In this document: positions 49,631 to 59,150 of the stretch, in pieces
Numbering within the stretch: position 1 is the first letter of the stretch
Layout of the letters: every line of letters begins with the position of its first letter
DNA from: Martinezella rhizogenes
Lineage (GTDB): Bacteria; Pseudomonadota; Alphaproteobacteria; Rhizobiales; Rhizobiaceae
NCBI GenBank assembly: GCA_013322215.1
Contig: JAAMEZ010000014.1
Coordinates: forward strand, 186,001-250,000
Length of the DNA: 64,000 nucleotides
Reading direction: 5' to 3'
Made by a program: the position numbers and the translations under genes
Notes under the pieces: generated by a model
The model's database searches: none
What the model saw: the letters and a program-made list of their open reading frames with translations, nothing else
Told to the model about the DNA's origin: nothing

Positions 49631-50650
49631 TCAGACCTCCTGCCGGCGCAATAAGGTGGTTGCGGAGACGACGATGAGAATGAGCAGGCCCTGAACTCCA
49701 CTCACCAATGTGCTCGAAATGTTGAGCAGCTGGAAACCATTGGTGAGGAAGCCGACCAGTAGGGCTGAAAGCAGTGTTCCGGTGACGGTCGGAACCAGCC
49801 GGCGTGAAAAGACCGAGCCGAGCAAAGCGGTGACCACAACAGGCAGCAGCATCTCGCCGGAACCCGTCGTGCTGCCACTCAGGTAGGAAACCGAGAGGAT
49901 GCCGGCGATGCCACCGGAGAAGCCGCTGGCAACGAATGCACCGGCGAGCAGGCGGCGAAGCGGCAGGCCGGCGGCGCGTGCAGCATCCGGAAACTCGCCG
50001 ACAGCATAAAGGCGCAGACCAAGCGGCGTATATTGCACGATCGCCGTTGCGATCGCGGTGAAGCCGATAAGCACATAGGCAAGGACAGGCATGCCGAATG
50101 GATCCGCAGCCGAAAGCATCGAGAGAAAGGGCGTGGAAGCCGGGAGGACGGTATTTCCCGTCAGCACCAGTTCCAGACCGGCGACGATGTTCATGACGGC
50201 AAGCGTGGCGAGCAGCGGCACGATACCGGCATAGACGATAGCAATGGCATTGACCGCACCGATGAGGGTCCCTGTCAGGATCGATGCGGCGATCGCCGTG
50301 ACGTCGCCATAACCGAGTTGTATCAAGCTGGCATAGACGGCGGCGCTAAGGCCCATATTGGCGGCGAGCGACAGGTCGATGCCGCCGGTAACGACGTTGG
50401 AGCCGCCGGCGATCAGGACGATTGTCAGTCCGATCGCGAGCACGCCGGAGATGGCGGATTGGCCGAGCACATTGCCGATGTTGCCGACGCTCAGGAAGTA
50501 AGGTGCGGTCAGTGAAAAGACGATCAGAATGGCCGCAAAGGCGATGAGCGATCCGAAGCGCAGTGCCGCGGCCGCGATATTGCCGGTCGATCGGTCAGGC
50601 CGCTCCGCGGTCGAAAATCCCGACGGTGCAAATTCCGCTTCAGCCGACAT
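49631..50650 (-). CDS. Sugar ABC transporter permease (RbsC type), 339 aa
   Basis: The second RbsC-type permease, with ISGVLAIGLTIVLIAGGSNVVTGGIDLSLAANMGL-type signature (short form: VTGGIDLSLAANMG) and YAGIVPLLATLAVMNIVAG. I choose the ATG at 50650 because it begins MSAEAE near the ATPase stop; the start overlaps the ATPase gene by 11 bases. Two different permeases in one operon imply a heterodimer, as in some autoinducer-2 and sugar transporters. Confidence 0.92.
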   Translation of the reverse strand: MSAEAEFAPSGFSTAERPDRSTGNIAAAALRFGSLIAFAAILIVFSLTAPYFLSVGNIGNVLGQSAISGVLAIGLTIVLIAGGSNVVTGGIDLSLAANMGLSAAVYASLIQLGYGDVTAIAASILTGTLIGAVNAIAIVYAGIVPLLATLAVMNIVAGLELVLTGNTVLPASTPFLSMLSAADPFGMPVLAYVLIGFTAIATAIVQYTPLGLRLYAVGEFPDAARAAGLPLRRLLAGAFVASGFSGGIAGILSVSYLSGSTTGSGEMLLPVVVTALLGSVFSRRLVPTVTGTLLSALLVGFLTNGFQLLNISSTLVSGVQGLLILIVVSATTLLRRQEV

Positions 50651-52190
50651 GGCGCTGTCCTTCCGACGATCCGGTCGATTCGGCAAGCACGGCATCCGCC
50701 GTCACCTCCGACGATATGAATTCCCGCACCACGCGGCCGCGGAAGAGCACAAGAATGCGATCGGTGATGCCGATCAGCTCCGGCAGGTCAGAAGACAGGA
50801 CTATGACGCCGGCGCCCCGCGCCGTGAGTTCGCCGATCAGCGTATAGATCTCGACCTTGGAGCCGATATCGACGCCGACAGTCGGCTCGTCGAGGAGGTA
50901 GACCTCGGAATGGCGACTGAGCCATTTGGCAATCGCTACCTTTTGCTGATTGCCACCGGAGAGCGTGCGCAGCAAGGCATCGCGCCCGCTGGTCTTCACC
51001 TGCAGCCGCGCAATCAGAGCATCGACTTCACGCCGTTCGCCTTTGCGGTCGAGAAAGCCGAAACGCGCGAAGCGATCGAGGCTGGAAAGGCTCGTATTTT
51101 CCGTGACGCTGAGGTCGAGCGCGACGCCGTGGCGGCGCCTGTCTTCGGGCACCAGGGCGATCTTGTGGCCTGCCGCCTGCGTGGGATTGGCGAAACGGAC
51201 AGCCTCGCCGCTGATTTCGATACGCCCGGAAGCTGGCGTATCCAGGCCAAAGAGGGCACGAATGAGCTCCTTTGCGCCGGAGCCGAGCAAGCCAGTGAGG
51301 CCCAGCACCTCGCCGCGGCGAAGCGTGAAACTGACATCACCATATTTTCCTGGAGCCGAAAGCTGCTCGACCTTGAGGATTTCTTCACCGAGAGCAACCT
51401 CCGGCTTCGGAAACATTTCCTTGATGTCGCGTTCCACCATCAGCCGCGCGATCGCTGCGGCCGAAGTATCCCCGATCGGCACGGAAGCAACGTCCAGCCC
51501 GTTGCGCAGCACGGTAACGTGGTCGCAGAGTTCCTCGATTTCGCTCAGGTAATGCGAGATGTAGATGATCGTCACGCCTTCGTCGCGCAGGCGGCGGATC
51601 AGCCGGAAGAGGATATCGGCCTCGCGACGCACCAATGCGGCGGTCGGCTCGTCGAAGACAAGGACCTTCGGCTGGTTGAGAAGCGCGCGGGTGATCTGGA
51701 CGATCTGCTTTTCGGCCGTCGACAATTCGCTAATCAGAGCGGTGTTTAGCAACCTGACACCGAAGTAATCGTTGAGGATTTCGGACGCGCGCCGCTGCAT
51801 CAGCCGGCGGTCGAGGAATGGTGTGCCCGGAATGCGTGGCTCACGGCCGAGGAACAGCGTTTCGCCGATGGTGAAAGTCGGCACCAGCAGCCGATCCTGA
51901 TGAATGAAGTGAATGCCGAGCTCTTCCGCGAGATGCGGTGTCAGCCTGCCGAATGTTTGCCCTTCGATCTCGATCCGCCCGTCATCCGGCTGGTGAAGAC
52001 CGGCGAGCAGTTTGATCAGCGTCGATTTACCGGCGCCGTTCTGGCCAACGAGACCGTGGATGGTGCCGCGCTTGACGATCAGCGAAGCGCCGCCTAGCGC
52101 CTGCGCGCCGCCGAACCGCTTGACGATGCTTTCGAAGCGGATGATGTCGTCTTTTGCCGTGACCGGCTGCTTGAAGGAAATGGCGGTCAT
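50640..52190 (-). CDS. Sugar ABC transporter ATPase with two nucleotide-binding domains (RbsA type), 516 aa
   Basis: Domain 1 has Walker A GQNGAGKSTLI, signature LSTAEKQIVQITRAL and Walker B VLVFDEPTAALVRREAD. Domain 2 has the degenerate Walker A GLLGSGAKELIRALFG, typical for RbsA-like proteins, signature LSGGNQQKVAIAKWLS and Walker B VYLLDEPTVGVDIGSK. The ATG at 52190 has GGAG at six bases. The arrangement with a binding protein upstream and two permeases downstream is standard for ribose/xylose/galactose-class importers. Confidence 0.95.
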   Translation of the reverse strand: MTAISFKQPVTAKDDIIRFESIVKRFGGAQALGGASLIVKRGTIHGLVGQNGAGKSTLIKLLAGLHQPDDGRIEIEGQTFGRLTPHLAEELGIHFIHQDRLLVPTFTIGETLFLGREPRIPGTPFLDRRLMQRRASEILNDYFGVRLLNTALISELSTAEKQIVQITRALLNQPKVLVFDEPTAALVRREADILFRLIRRLRDEGVTIIYISHYLSEIEELCDHVTVLRNGLDVASVPIGDTSAAAIARLMVERDIKEMFPKPEVALGEEILKVEQLSAPGKYGDVSFTLRRGEVLGLTGLLGSGAKELIRALFGLDTPASGRIEISGEAVRFANPTQAAGHKIALVPEDRRRHGVALDLSVTENTSLSSLDRFARFGFLDRKGERREVDALIARLQVKTSGRDALLRTLSGGNQQKVAIAKWLSRHSEVYLLDEPTVGVDIGSKVEIYTLIGELTARGAGVIVLSSDLPELIGITDRILVLFRGRVVREFISSEVTADAVLAESTGSSEGQRHVG

Positions 52191-52253
52191 GTCGGTCTCC
52201 GGCGAACATATTTCGGGCGATCCAGCCATGGCTGGATCGCCCGGAGCAGATTA

Positions 52254-53267
52254 TCAGCCGATGCCGAGTTTCTTGGTGACCTCGCCGACATTGGCCTTGT
52301 TGGCCAGAAGTGCGGGAACGTAGGTTTCGCGCGGCAGCGTCTGGCCGGCAAGGAGCTTGGCGACATTGCGGATGGCGGTGCGGCCGATTTCTGCCGGCTG
52401 TTGAGCGACATCGGCGCCGGCCGGCGACTTCGGATCGGCGATGAGCTGCAGCACTTCGGGGCTGCCATCGACGCCGTAGGTGCGGATTTCGCTACGACCT
52501 GCGGCGGCGAGAGCCTGCGTCGCACCGAGCTGTGGAATATCCCACGCCGACCAGATCGCCTTGATCGACCCCTTTTCCGGATATTTGTTCAGAATTGCGG
52601 TGATCTGCGTGAAAGCGTCCTGCACGGTGTTCGGGATGACATCGCGCAATTCCGGCTGGAGGATCTTCACCTTCGGGAAATATTTGACGACATTGACCAG
52701 CTGATCGTAGCGGATCGCGCAAGGCGTCACACCATAAAAGCCGTTGAAGACGACGATATTGCCTTCACCGCCGATGTCGGAGACGAGCTGCAGCGCCAGG
52801 TCCTTGCCGATGCCCCAATTGTCGGAGGTGGTGTTGTTGATCGAATTGGTCGAGCCGACGTCGACGGTCAGAACCGGAATGCCGGCATCGCGCGCCTTCT
52901 TCAGCCAGGGGTCGATGACGCTCAGCGTGCCGAGGATCTGAACGATCGCATCCGGCTTCTGGGCAATCAGCGTCTGCAGCTGCGAGACCAGTTTGCCGTC
53001 ATTGCGTCCGGCATCCACGGCGATCGGCTCGCCGCCGAGGCGCTTCACCTCTTCGATCTGGGCATTATAGGCCTGCAGGTCGAAGAAGTGGTCGGTTCCG
53101 GTCGCACTGATGGCAATGCGCTTGCCTTTCAGCGACAGTTCTCCGTCGGCCGCGAAGACTGGCTTCTGCCCGATCAGGGAAGCGCCGGCGACGGCAACTC
53201 CGGCCGCTGCGGATAATTTCAGCAGATCCCGTCTTCCCAGACCGCTATCGGACTTTTCGATGCTCAT
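52254..53267 (-). CDS. Sugar ABC transporter substrate-binding protein (RbsB type), Tat signal, 337 aa
   Basis: The N-terminus GLGRRDLLKLSAAAGVAVAG is a twin-arginine signal, so the protein is exported folded; most RbsB-like proteins use Sec. The mature part is a periplasmic binding protein 4-type fold: IAISATGTDHFFDLQAYNAQ, PDAIVQILGTLSVIDPWLKK, IPVLTVDVGS and IKAIWSAWDIPQLGATQAL. It heads the minus-strand operon. The ATG at 53267 follows GGAGAG. The substrate is probably a sugar or sugar-like ligand. Confidence 0.92.
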   Translation of the reverse strand: MSIEKSDSGLGRRDLLKLSAAAGVAVAGASLIGQKPVFAADGELSLKGKRIAISATGTDHFFDLQAYNAQIEEVKRLGGEPIAVDAGRNDGKLVSQLQTLIAQKPDAIVQILGTLSVIDPWLKKARDAGIPVLTVDVGSTNSINNTTSDNWGIGKDLALQLVSDIGGEGNIVVFNGFYGVTPCAIRYDQLVNVVKYFPKVKILQPELRDVIPNTVQDAFTQITAILNKYPEKGSIKAIWSAWDIPQLGATQALAAAGRSEIRTYGVDGSPEVLQLIADPKSPAGADVAQQPAEIGRTAIRNVAKLLAGQTLPRETYVPALLANKANVGEVTKKLGIG

Positions 53268-53463
53268 TACCACTCTCTCCAATTTGACCTTTGTCTATAA
53301 ATTAAGTGTACTAATGAGAAAGAGGAGAAATGAATTTCCAAAAAAGAGGATCGTGAGGGAAAAGAGTGGACGGAGCGGACGCTCATCCCTGGCTGCGGTT
53401 TTCAAAGGCGATCAGCCGATGGATGCTGTCTTGGCCTGCGAGGGCGGAAGCGTTGGGTCGAGC

Positions 53464-54156
53464 TCAGGTCCGCACCCTGAGCGCCCGCTCCGTCCTGTCC
53501 GCGATCTGGGTTACGGCATAGGCTATCACCATGTAGATCACGACCGCGACCAGAAAGGCCTCGAGATAGTAGAAGTTCAGCGCGGCAGTCAGCTGCGATT
53601 GCGCGAAGATGTCGACAACCTCGATGGCGAACCCCAGAGAAAGTGCCTTCATGATAACCATGAAGGAGTTGGCAAGATCCGGTATCGCGGCGACGATGAC
53701 CTGTGGAAGCATGACCCGGCGGAAGAGCTGGCTCTTCTTGTAGCCGAGCGAGTAGGCCGCATCGGCTTGGCCCGTATCGAAGGAGTTCAGCGCACCTTTG
53801 ACGACCTCTGCCTGAAAGGCAGCGACACAGGCGGTCAGGGCGACGATGAGCGTGACCCAGTTCGGCGTCGAATGACCGTTATAGTCCACGCCCACCAGCG
53901 ACGTCAGGAACTGCAAGGTCGAGGGAAGGCCATAATAGGCGAGGAAGATCACCACGACCATCGGCACGCCCTTGAACGCAACCTTGTAGGCGACGACAAG
54001 CTGGCGGAGGATAGGAATCCGCCGATATTCGACCATGGCGAACAGGCTGCCGATGATCGTCGAGAGGACGAAGATCGCAAGCGCCATCGCGAGTGTGAGG
54101 GGTACTGCGCCCAGAATGTCCCAAAGATCAGGAAGAAGAACGTCGATGTCGAACAT
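53464..54156 (-). CDS. Amino acid ABC transporter permease, 230 aa
   Basis: A His/Glu/Gln-type permease with EAA loop TGQADAAYSLGYKKSQLFRR followed by VMLPQ. Membrane segments around residues 14-36, 60-80, 95-118 and 185-210 are visible. It ends the LysR-led operon and pairs with the product of 54173-54880. GGGG precedes the ATG at seven bases. Confidence 0.92.
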   Translation of the reverse strand: MFDIDVLLPDLWDILGAVPLTLAMALAIFVLSTIIGSLFAMVEYRRIPILRQLVVAYKVAFKGVPMVVVIFLAYYGLPSTLQFLTSLVGVDYNGHSTPNWVTLIVALTACVAAFQAEVVKGALNSFDTGQADAAYSLGYKKSQLFRRVMLPQVIVAAIPDLANSFMVIMKALSLGFAIEVVDIFAQSQLTAALNFYYLEAFLVAVVIYMVIAYAVTQIADRTERALRVRT

Positions 54157-54172
54157 GTAGCAACCCCTTCGA

Positions 54173-54880
54173 TCAGACGCTTGCCATCAGCGTGGTTCCG
54201 CCGCGTTTCGCGCCTGGAGAAAATCTCGCGGAACGAAGCTCGAAGAAGCGGACGACGGACCAGGCGACCAGGCAAAGCAGCGAATAGAGCACCGCCAGTA
54301 CGAGGTAGGTTTCGAACTGGTACTGATTGTAGTCACGCTCCATGACAAGGTGTGCCGTCGCCATGACGTCAGCCGCCCCGATATACATGACGAGCGCAAC
54401 GTTATGGATCAGGTAGATGATCGAGTTCCCGTAGCCAGGGAGCGCAATGTGAACCGCCTGCGGACCGAGAACACGCATGAGCTTCTGGCGGAATGTATAG
54501 CCAAGACTGTCCGCTGCATCGTGCTGGCCGCGTTCGACGGCGAGATAGGCCGGCCGCATGACCTCGGACAGATAGCCTCCATGATAGAGGCTTAAGCCCA
54601 GCATCGCAGCGATGGTCGGAGATACAAAGTCCGCGACGCCGAACACGCCCACAAGCACCGGGAGCCCGTAGAAGGCGACGAACAATTGAAGGACGACAGG
54701 TACGCTCCGGGCATAGGATACGTAGAGATCCGCCAACTGGCTGATCACCGGGATCCTGCGAACCCGAAACGTCGTCGCAATCAAGGCCAGCACGAAGCCG
54801 GCGATCATGGCCGTGAACGTGATCGCGAGCGTCAGCGGCAGGGCCGAGAGCAGCTCTGGGATCATTACGGAAAGGTCCAC
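54173..54880 (-). CDS. Amino acid ABC transporter permease, 235 aa
   Basis: The EAA loop reads RGQHDAADSLGYTFRQKLMR and is followed by VLGPQAVHIALPG. I take GTG at 54880, which lies nine bases after GGAG. Together with the second permease, ATPase and binding protein it forms a complete polar amino acid-type importer. The gene starts 56 bases after the binding-protein stop. Confidence 0.92.
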   Translation of the reverse strand: MDLSVMIPELLSALPLTLAITFTAMIAGFVLALIATTFRVRRIPVISQLADLYVSYARSVPVVLQLFVAFYGLPVLVGVFGVADFVSPTIAAMLGLSLYHGGYLSEVMRPAYLAVERGQHDAADSLGYTFRQKLMRVLGPQAVHIALPGYGNSIIYLIHNVALVMYIGAADVMATAHLVMERDYNQYQFETYLVLAVLYSLLCLVAWSVVRFFELRSARFSPGAKRGGTTLMASV

Positions 54881-54936
54881 TTCGGAACACTCCTTCTTTC
54901 AGTCGTTAGCCTGATCCCCGCGATCGGAGGGCGGCG

Positions 54937-55755
54937 TTACTTCATGTACGTCGTGATGTCCTCGCCGAACCACTTCTGCGAGAGCTTGGCGAGCGTGCCG
55001 TCAGCCTTGAGCTCCTTCAGAGCCTTGTCGATGCCATCGGAGAGAGCCTTGTTCTCCTCGGAACGATGGATCAGGACATAGGTCTGATTGATCGCAACCG
55101 GCTCGCTCGTCTTGATTTCGAGCTTCTGCTGATCGATCACGGTCTGCTCGCCAAGGTTGGATGGCAGGACAAGCGCATCGTACTTGCCGTTCTGCACTTC
55201 CTTCAGGCGGTCCGGATAGGGAACGCCGGCGCTCGAGGCGGTGATTTCGATCTTGTAGGTCGGGTTCTGCTCCTGCCATGCCGTGGCGAACTTGTAGATG
55301 CCGCCGCCGGCGGTGACGGGTACGATCTTCTTGCCGACGAGGTCCTTCATCTCGTTGATGCCGCTGTCCTTGCGGCTGTAGATCTTGATCAGGCTCGCGC
55401 CGATCGGAGCGTCGGGAATGAGGAACTGCTTTTCGCGAGCGGGCGCGCGGTAATAACCGCCCGTCGCGATGTCGTACTTGCCGGTAGCGAGGCCCGTTTC
55501 CTGCGCGATGTCGGCCGCACCTTCCATGACGAACTTATATTGGGGCAGCTTGGCGTTGATCGCCTTCAGCACGTCGGGTTCATAGCCCTGCGGCTCGACG
55601 CCGATCGCGCCCCAGGAGAGCGGCTTCGATTCCGCCGCGGTGGCGATCTTGATCGTGCGAACATCCTCGGCGAACGAGGCCGTTGCGAAGGCGATGGCGA
55701 CGCCTGCTACGGCGAGACCGAGACCACGGCGCGAGACTGAACTCATGGAGGTCAT
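54937..55755 (-). CDS. Amino acid-type ABC transporter substrate-binding protein, 272 aa
   Basis: The N-terminus VSRRGLGLAVAGVAIAFATA followed by SFAEDV is a signal peptide with paired arginines; it could be Sec or Tat. The mature protein is a family 3 binding protein (PQGYEPDVLKAINAKLPQYK, GKYDIATGGYYRAPAREKQF, NGKYDALVLPSNLGEQ). The third ATG at 55755 has AGGA at eight bases, so I prefer it over 55764. Neighbouring flavin monooxygenase and AhpD-like genes suggest that the ligand may be a sulfur compound or other oxidisable molecule. Confidence 0.92.
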   Translation of the reverse strand: MTSMSSVSRRGLGLAVAGVAIAFATASFAEDVRTIKIATAAESKPLSWGAIGVEPQGYEPDVLKAINAKLPQYKFVMEGAADIAQETGLATGKYDIATGGYYRAPAREKQFLIPDAPIGASLIKIYSRKDSGINEMKDLVGKKIVPVTAGGGIYKFATAWQEQNPTYKIEITASSAGVPYPDRLKEVQNGKYDALVLPSNLGEQTVIDQQKLEIKTSEPVAINQTYVLIHRSEENKALSDGIDKALKELKADGTLAKLSQKWFGEDITTYMK

Positions 55756-55769
55756 TTCAGGCATCCTTT

Positions 55770-56510
55770 CTACTGGATCGCGCGTTCGGAATTGAGAAAC
55801 TGAGCGAGGCGCGGGTTGGAGGGTGTGTCAAAGATTTCGGCAGGGCTTCCGTCGGCCGCGACGACGCCCCGGTCCATGAAGACGATGCGGTTTGAGATGT
55901 TCTTGGCGAACTGCATCTCGTGGGTAACGAGGAGCGAGGTGATGCCCGAGGATGTCACATCCTTGATCACCTTCAGGACCTCGTTCACGAGTTCAGGATC
56001 GAGCGACGAGGTCGGCTCGTCGAACAGCATCACGTCCGGCTTGACCGCCAGGGCGCGGGCGATGCCGGTCCGCTGGAGCTGACCGCCAGAGAGCTGAGAG
56101 GGATAATTGTCGAGCTTGTCGGCAAGACCGACGCGTTCAAGCTCCTTAAGGGCGATGGCGCGGGCTTCTTCCTTCGACTTGCGCTGCACGACGACAAGCG
56201 GGTCCATCACATTCTGGATGACCGTCATGTTCTTGAAGACGTTGAACTGCTGGAAGACCATCGCCGTGCGAAGACGGATCGCCTGCACCGCCGCCTTGTC
56301 GGGGCGGCCGTAATCCATGCGGATGTCGTCGAACGCGATCGAGCCGGAGGACGGCTTGGCCAGATGGTTGATGCACTTCAAAAGCGTGGTCTTGCCTGTG
56401 CCGCTCGGGCCGATGATCGACACCACGTCGCCGCGTTTCACCGACAGGTCGACGCCGTTCAGGATCTGCGTGCTTCCGTAGGACAGCTTTAGGTTCTTGA
56501 TCTCCAGCAT
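55770..56510 (-). CDS. Amino acid-type ABC transporter ATPase, 246 aa
   Basis: Walker A GPSGTGKTT, signature LSGGQLQRTGIARAL, Walker B VMLFDEPTSSLDPE and VTHEMQFAKNISNR are all present. The protein begins MLEIKNLKLSYGSTQILNGV; the long upstream frame to 56879 is antisense-like sequence inside the monooxygenase gene. It lies eight bases from the monooxygenase stop and 14 bases from the binding-protein start, so expression is coupled to both. Confidence 0.94.
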   Translation of the reverse strand: MLEIKNLKLSYGSTQILNGVDLSVKRGDVVSIIGPSGTGKTTLLKCINHLAKPSSGSIAFDDIRMDYGRPDKAAVQAIRLRTAMVFQQFNVFKNMTVIQNVMDPLVVVQRKSKEEARAIALKELERVGLADKLDNYPSQLSGGQLQRTGIARALAVKPDVMLFDEPTSSLDPELVNEVLKVIKDVTSSGITSLLVTHEMQFAKNISNRIVFMDRGVVAADGSPAEIFDTPSNPRLAQFLNSERAIQ

Positions 56511-56518
56511 TTCGGGTC

Positions 56519-57994
56519 TCAGGTCCTTTCGGAGGATAGGTCGGAAGGCTCTTCGGTGTCGTTGTCTGCCCACTCGTCTCCGAGGAGTTCCGGCGTGTCG
56601 AAGGCCTGGAGGTTTTCGAAATGTTTTTCGCGGTCGGCGACGAAGAGGGCGCGGACGATGCCACGCGCCAGGCGATCGGCACCTTCGCTGATTGCCGGGA
56701 TGTCGCCGGTAAGCTTGCCGTGACTGAGTGTCGCCGGAAAATTGAAGCAGTGAATCTTTGCCAGCATCGGGCACGAGCCCGGCTCCCTTTCGAGGAACTC
56801 GAACGCTTCTCCAAGATCGGGAGACCCCTCGAGTTCGGCGTTCGGCATTCCCGCCGGCACCGGGAATCGATCGCGCCACAGGCGGATATGCGGGTCGAAG
56901 GCAGCAAGTTCCGGTCGATTGCTGAGGTCGATCTTGAAGCCCGTTCCGAAGATCAGAAGGTCGACCAAGTACCGACCCTTGGGCGTCGTAACGACGACAT
57001 GATCGCCTTCCTGCTCCAGTCCGCTGATCGGGCTCTGAAGATGGAGATGGGCTTGCGGGAAGGAACTGACACGCAAGACGCTCGGCCGCGGGGGCGGTGT
57101 CTGCTGGCCCATGGCATAGTTAAGGAAGCGCCACTTCCACTCATCGGGAAGGCCTGCAAATCCATGCACGACGCCCTGGCTGCCGATGCCAGTGAACTTG
57201 TTGATCCGCGGCAGTTCTTTGCGGCGCACGAACATATCGAGGCGGGACACACCAGCTTCGAGAGCGGTCGCTGCATTGTCCATCGCCGATGCGCCTGCAC
57301 CAACGACGCCTATCCGCTTGCCGCGCAGTTCTGCGAAATCGATATCGTCGGCGGTATGCGCCCAGAACTTGCGGTCTATGCTAGCTGCGATTGCGGGCAC
57401 GAATGGCCCGCCAAGGCCGTCACGACCGGTCGCGAGCACCACATGGCGAGCGACCATCGTTTCCACCTGTCCGTCCTGACTGCAGACGACACCAAGCATC
57501 CCGTCCTCGCGCGGCAGGATCGCATCGACGGTCACACCGTTGCAGACAGGAAGCTCGAGCACTTTCCGATACCAGACCAGATACTCCATCCAGATTTCGC
57601 GCGGAGCCCGGTCGAGCGCGATCCATGCCTCACGCCCATAACGAGCTTCGTAATAGGCCCGGAAGGTAAGCGCCGGAAGCCCCATCGCCGGACCGGTGAG
57701 TTGCTTCGGAGAACGAAGAGTACGCATCCTGGCAAAAGTGACCCACGGCCCTTCCTGACCAGCAGGCGCCTTGTCGAGGACGAGATGGTTGGCGACCCCG
57801 AGACGCTTCAGCATACCGGACGCAACAAGGCCGGCCATGCCTGCACCAATGATGACGACATCGACGACAGGCCGACCGTCGATCACGCGTTGCGGAATCC
57901 ACGATTTGGCCGGCAGTTCCAGCCAGGCGAGATCCTGTCGCAGCCGCACCTCAAGAGCATCGAGACCGTTCGGCGAGAGGGAAAGGTCGCTCAT
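56519..57994 (-). CDS. Flavin-containing monooxygenase / FAD-NAD(P) oxidoreductase, 491 aa
   Basis: The first dinucleotide fold, VVIIGAGMAGLVASGMLKRLG, is near residue 46 and the second, RIGVVGAGASAMDNAATALE, near residue 225. ATGRDGLGG and LLIFGTGFKIDL are the usual linker and ATG motifs of FMO-like proteins. It would oxygenate a nucleophilic N or S atom, or perform a Baeyer-Villiger reaction, using NADPH and O2. The gene overlaps the LysR stop by four bases and precedes the ABC genes, so it probably processes the imported compound. Confidence 0.9.
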   Translation of the reverse strand: MSDLSLSPNGLDALEVRLRQDLAWLELPAKSWIPQRVIDGRPVVDVVIIGAGMAGLVASGMLKRLGVANHLVLDKAPAGQEGPWVTFARMRTLRSPKQLTGPAMGLPALTFRAYYEARYGREAWIALDRAPREIWMEYLVWYRKVLELPVCNGVTVDAILPREDGMLGVVCSQDGQVETMVARHVVLATGRDGLGGPFVPAIAASIDRKFWAHTADDIDFAELRGKRIGVVGAGASAMDNAATALEAGVSRLDMFVRRKELPRINKFTGIGSQGVVHGFAGLPDEWKWRFLNYAMGQQTPPPRPSVLRVSSFPQAHLHLQSPISGLEQEGDHVVVTTPKGRYLVDLLIFGTGFKIDLSNRPELAAFDPHIRLWRDRFPVPAGMPNAELEGSPDLGEAFEFLEREPGSCPMLAKIHCFNFPATLSHGKLTGDIPAISEGADRLARGIVRALFVADREKHFENLQAFDTPELLGDEWADNDTEEPSDLSSERT

Positions 57995-58989
57995 ATCGAC
58001 ACTCCCTCAGGTCGCGGTGCCTGCCCGTAAACTGTGTCGGCCAGTGCTTCTACGCCGCTCGAATCGAACAGACGGCAGCCTGGCATCGCCAAAGCCACCG
58101 CGCGCGCCGCCTCGATCACGGCGGTGATCGTCGAAGTGAGCGGCAGCGCGGCGGGCGATATGGCACCGAACAGGAAGGGGATGGTGTGATCGAGCACGCG
58201 CATTACGACGCCGTCAAGCGGCACGCCGACGACGGTCGCCGGCTCGACGATGCCAACCCCAAGCCCGGCCCGAACCAACGAAAGCGCTGTCAGTGAAGCA
58301 TTGACGTCGATGATCCGGTCCGGCGAAATCCCTGCCCGTTCCAGCGCCTCATCGACCCGGTGACGCAAGCGATATGGGTTTGCCAGAGTGATGATGCGGC
58401 GGTCGACAAGATCGGCAAGGCGCACCACGTCACGGTCGGCAAGCGGATCGCTCGCGCTAATCGCGACAACGCATGGCGCCTCCGCGATCCAGTGTATTTC
58501 GAGGCCGGGATGTTCGAGCGGCAGGCTTGCAATCCCGAAATCCGCCGAACGGGCGAGCACTGCCTGAATGACGTTTTCGGCCGCAAGCGCCTGCACATGC
58601 AGATGACGTGGGATCAGATCCGGGGCAACGGCTGCTAGCGCCTGTGGAAGAACGCCCGCCGCAAGCGACGGTGTGGCCGCGATCGTCAGCGTGGGGGGCT
58701 CATCACGACCGATCGCCTCGGCACGCTCGCGGATATGTGTGAGGCTGGCGAGATGGCGCTCGACCTCGGAATGAAACAGCACCCCCCGCGAGGTCGGCGT
58801 GATCCGCGGACCGCTTCGATGCAGGAGCGCATAGCCGATATCGGCTTCCAGATCCTGGATGAGCCTGGTGACCGCCGGTTGAGATCGGCCCAGCAGGCGC
58901 GCTGCCCCGGTCACGCTGCCTGCGGAAATCACGGCTGCGAAGGCTTCAAGTTGCCGAATATCGAAAGAGTTAGAATGCATAAATGACAT
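57991..58989 (-). CDS. LysR-family transcriptional regulator, 332 aa
   Basis: The helix-turn-helix reads LEAFAAVISAGSVTGAARLL and GRSQPAVTRLIQDLEADIG, followed by the LysR linker and effector domain (LTIAATPSLAAGVLPQAL, SLVRAGLGVGIVEP). The ATG at 58989 has GAGG at eight bases. Unusually, the regulator is the first gene of the operon it probably controls and is also divergent from the CMD gene, so it can govern both sides. The dyad at 59077-59098 is its likely binding site. Confidence 0.93.
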   Translation of the reverse strand: MSFMHSNSFDIRQLEAFAAVISAGSVTGAARLLGRSQPAVTRLIQDLEADIGYALLHRSGPRITPTSRGVLFHSEVERHLASLTHIRERAEAIGRDEPPTLTIAATPSLAAGVLPQALAAVAPDLIPRHLHVQALAAENVIQAVLARSADFGIASLPLEHPGLEIHWIAEAPCVVAISASDPLADRDVVRLADLVDRRIITLANPYRLRHRVDEALERAGISPDRIIDVNASLTALSLVRAGLGVGIVEPATVVGVPLDGVVMRVLDHTIPFLFGAISPAALPLTSTITAVIEAARAVALAMPGCRLFDSSGVEALADTVYGQAPRPEGVSI

Positions 58990-59076
58990 GAAACACTCCT
59001 CTTAATGTGAGTAAAGCATAGGAATTCTCACTTGACGATCGGAATTAGATAATTATTTCGCATCAAGATCGCTCAT

Positions 59077-59098
59077 TCATTATTATTTGACATAATGA
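59077..59098. promoter_or_regulatory. Probable LysR operator (dyad)
   Basis: TCATTAT (59077-59083) and ATAATGA (59092-59098) are perfect inverted arms. The inner ATTAT-N5-ATAAT has the T-N11-A spacing of LysR boxes. It lies in the divergent region, 88 bases from the LysR start and 53 bases from the CMD start. Confidence 0.65.
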
Positions 59099-59150
59099 CA
59101 TGTCGCGCCTACCTAGATGCTACCCCCACAGACGCACCGAGGAGCCTGTT

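Noticed and set aside
53110..54345. Plus-strand open frame of 411 codons
   Set aside because: It is antisense to the start of a binding-protein gene and to an amino acid permease gene with clear motifs; the product has no family features.
56621..58030. Plus-strand open frame of 469 codons
   Set aside because: It is antisense to the flavin monooxygenase, whose two dinucleotide folds are unmistakable.
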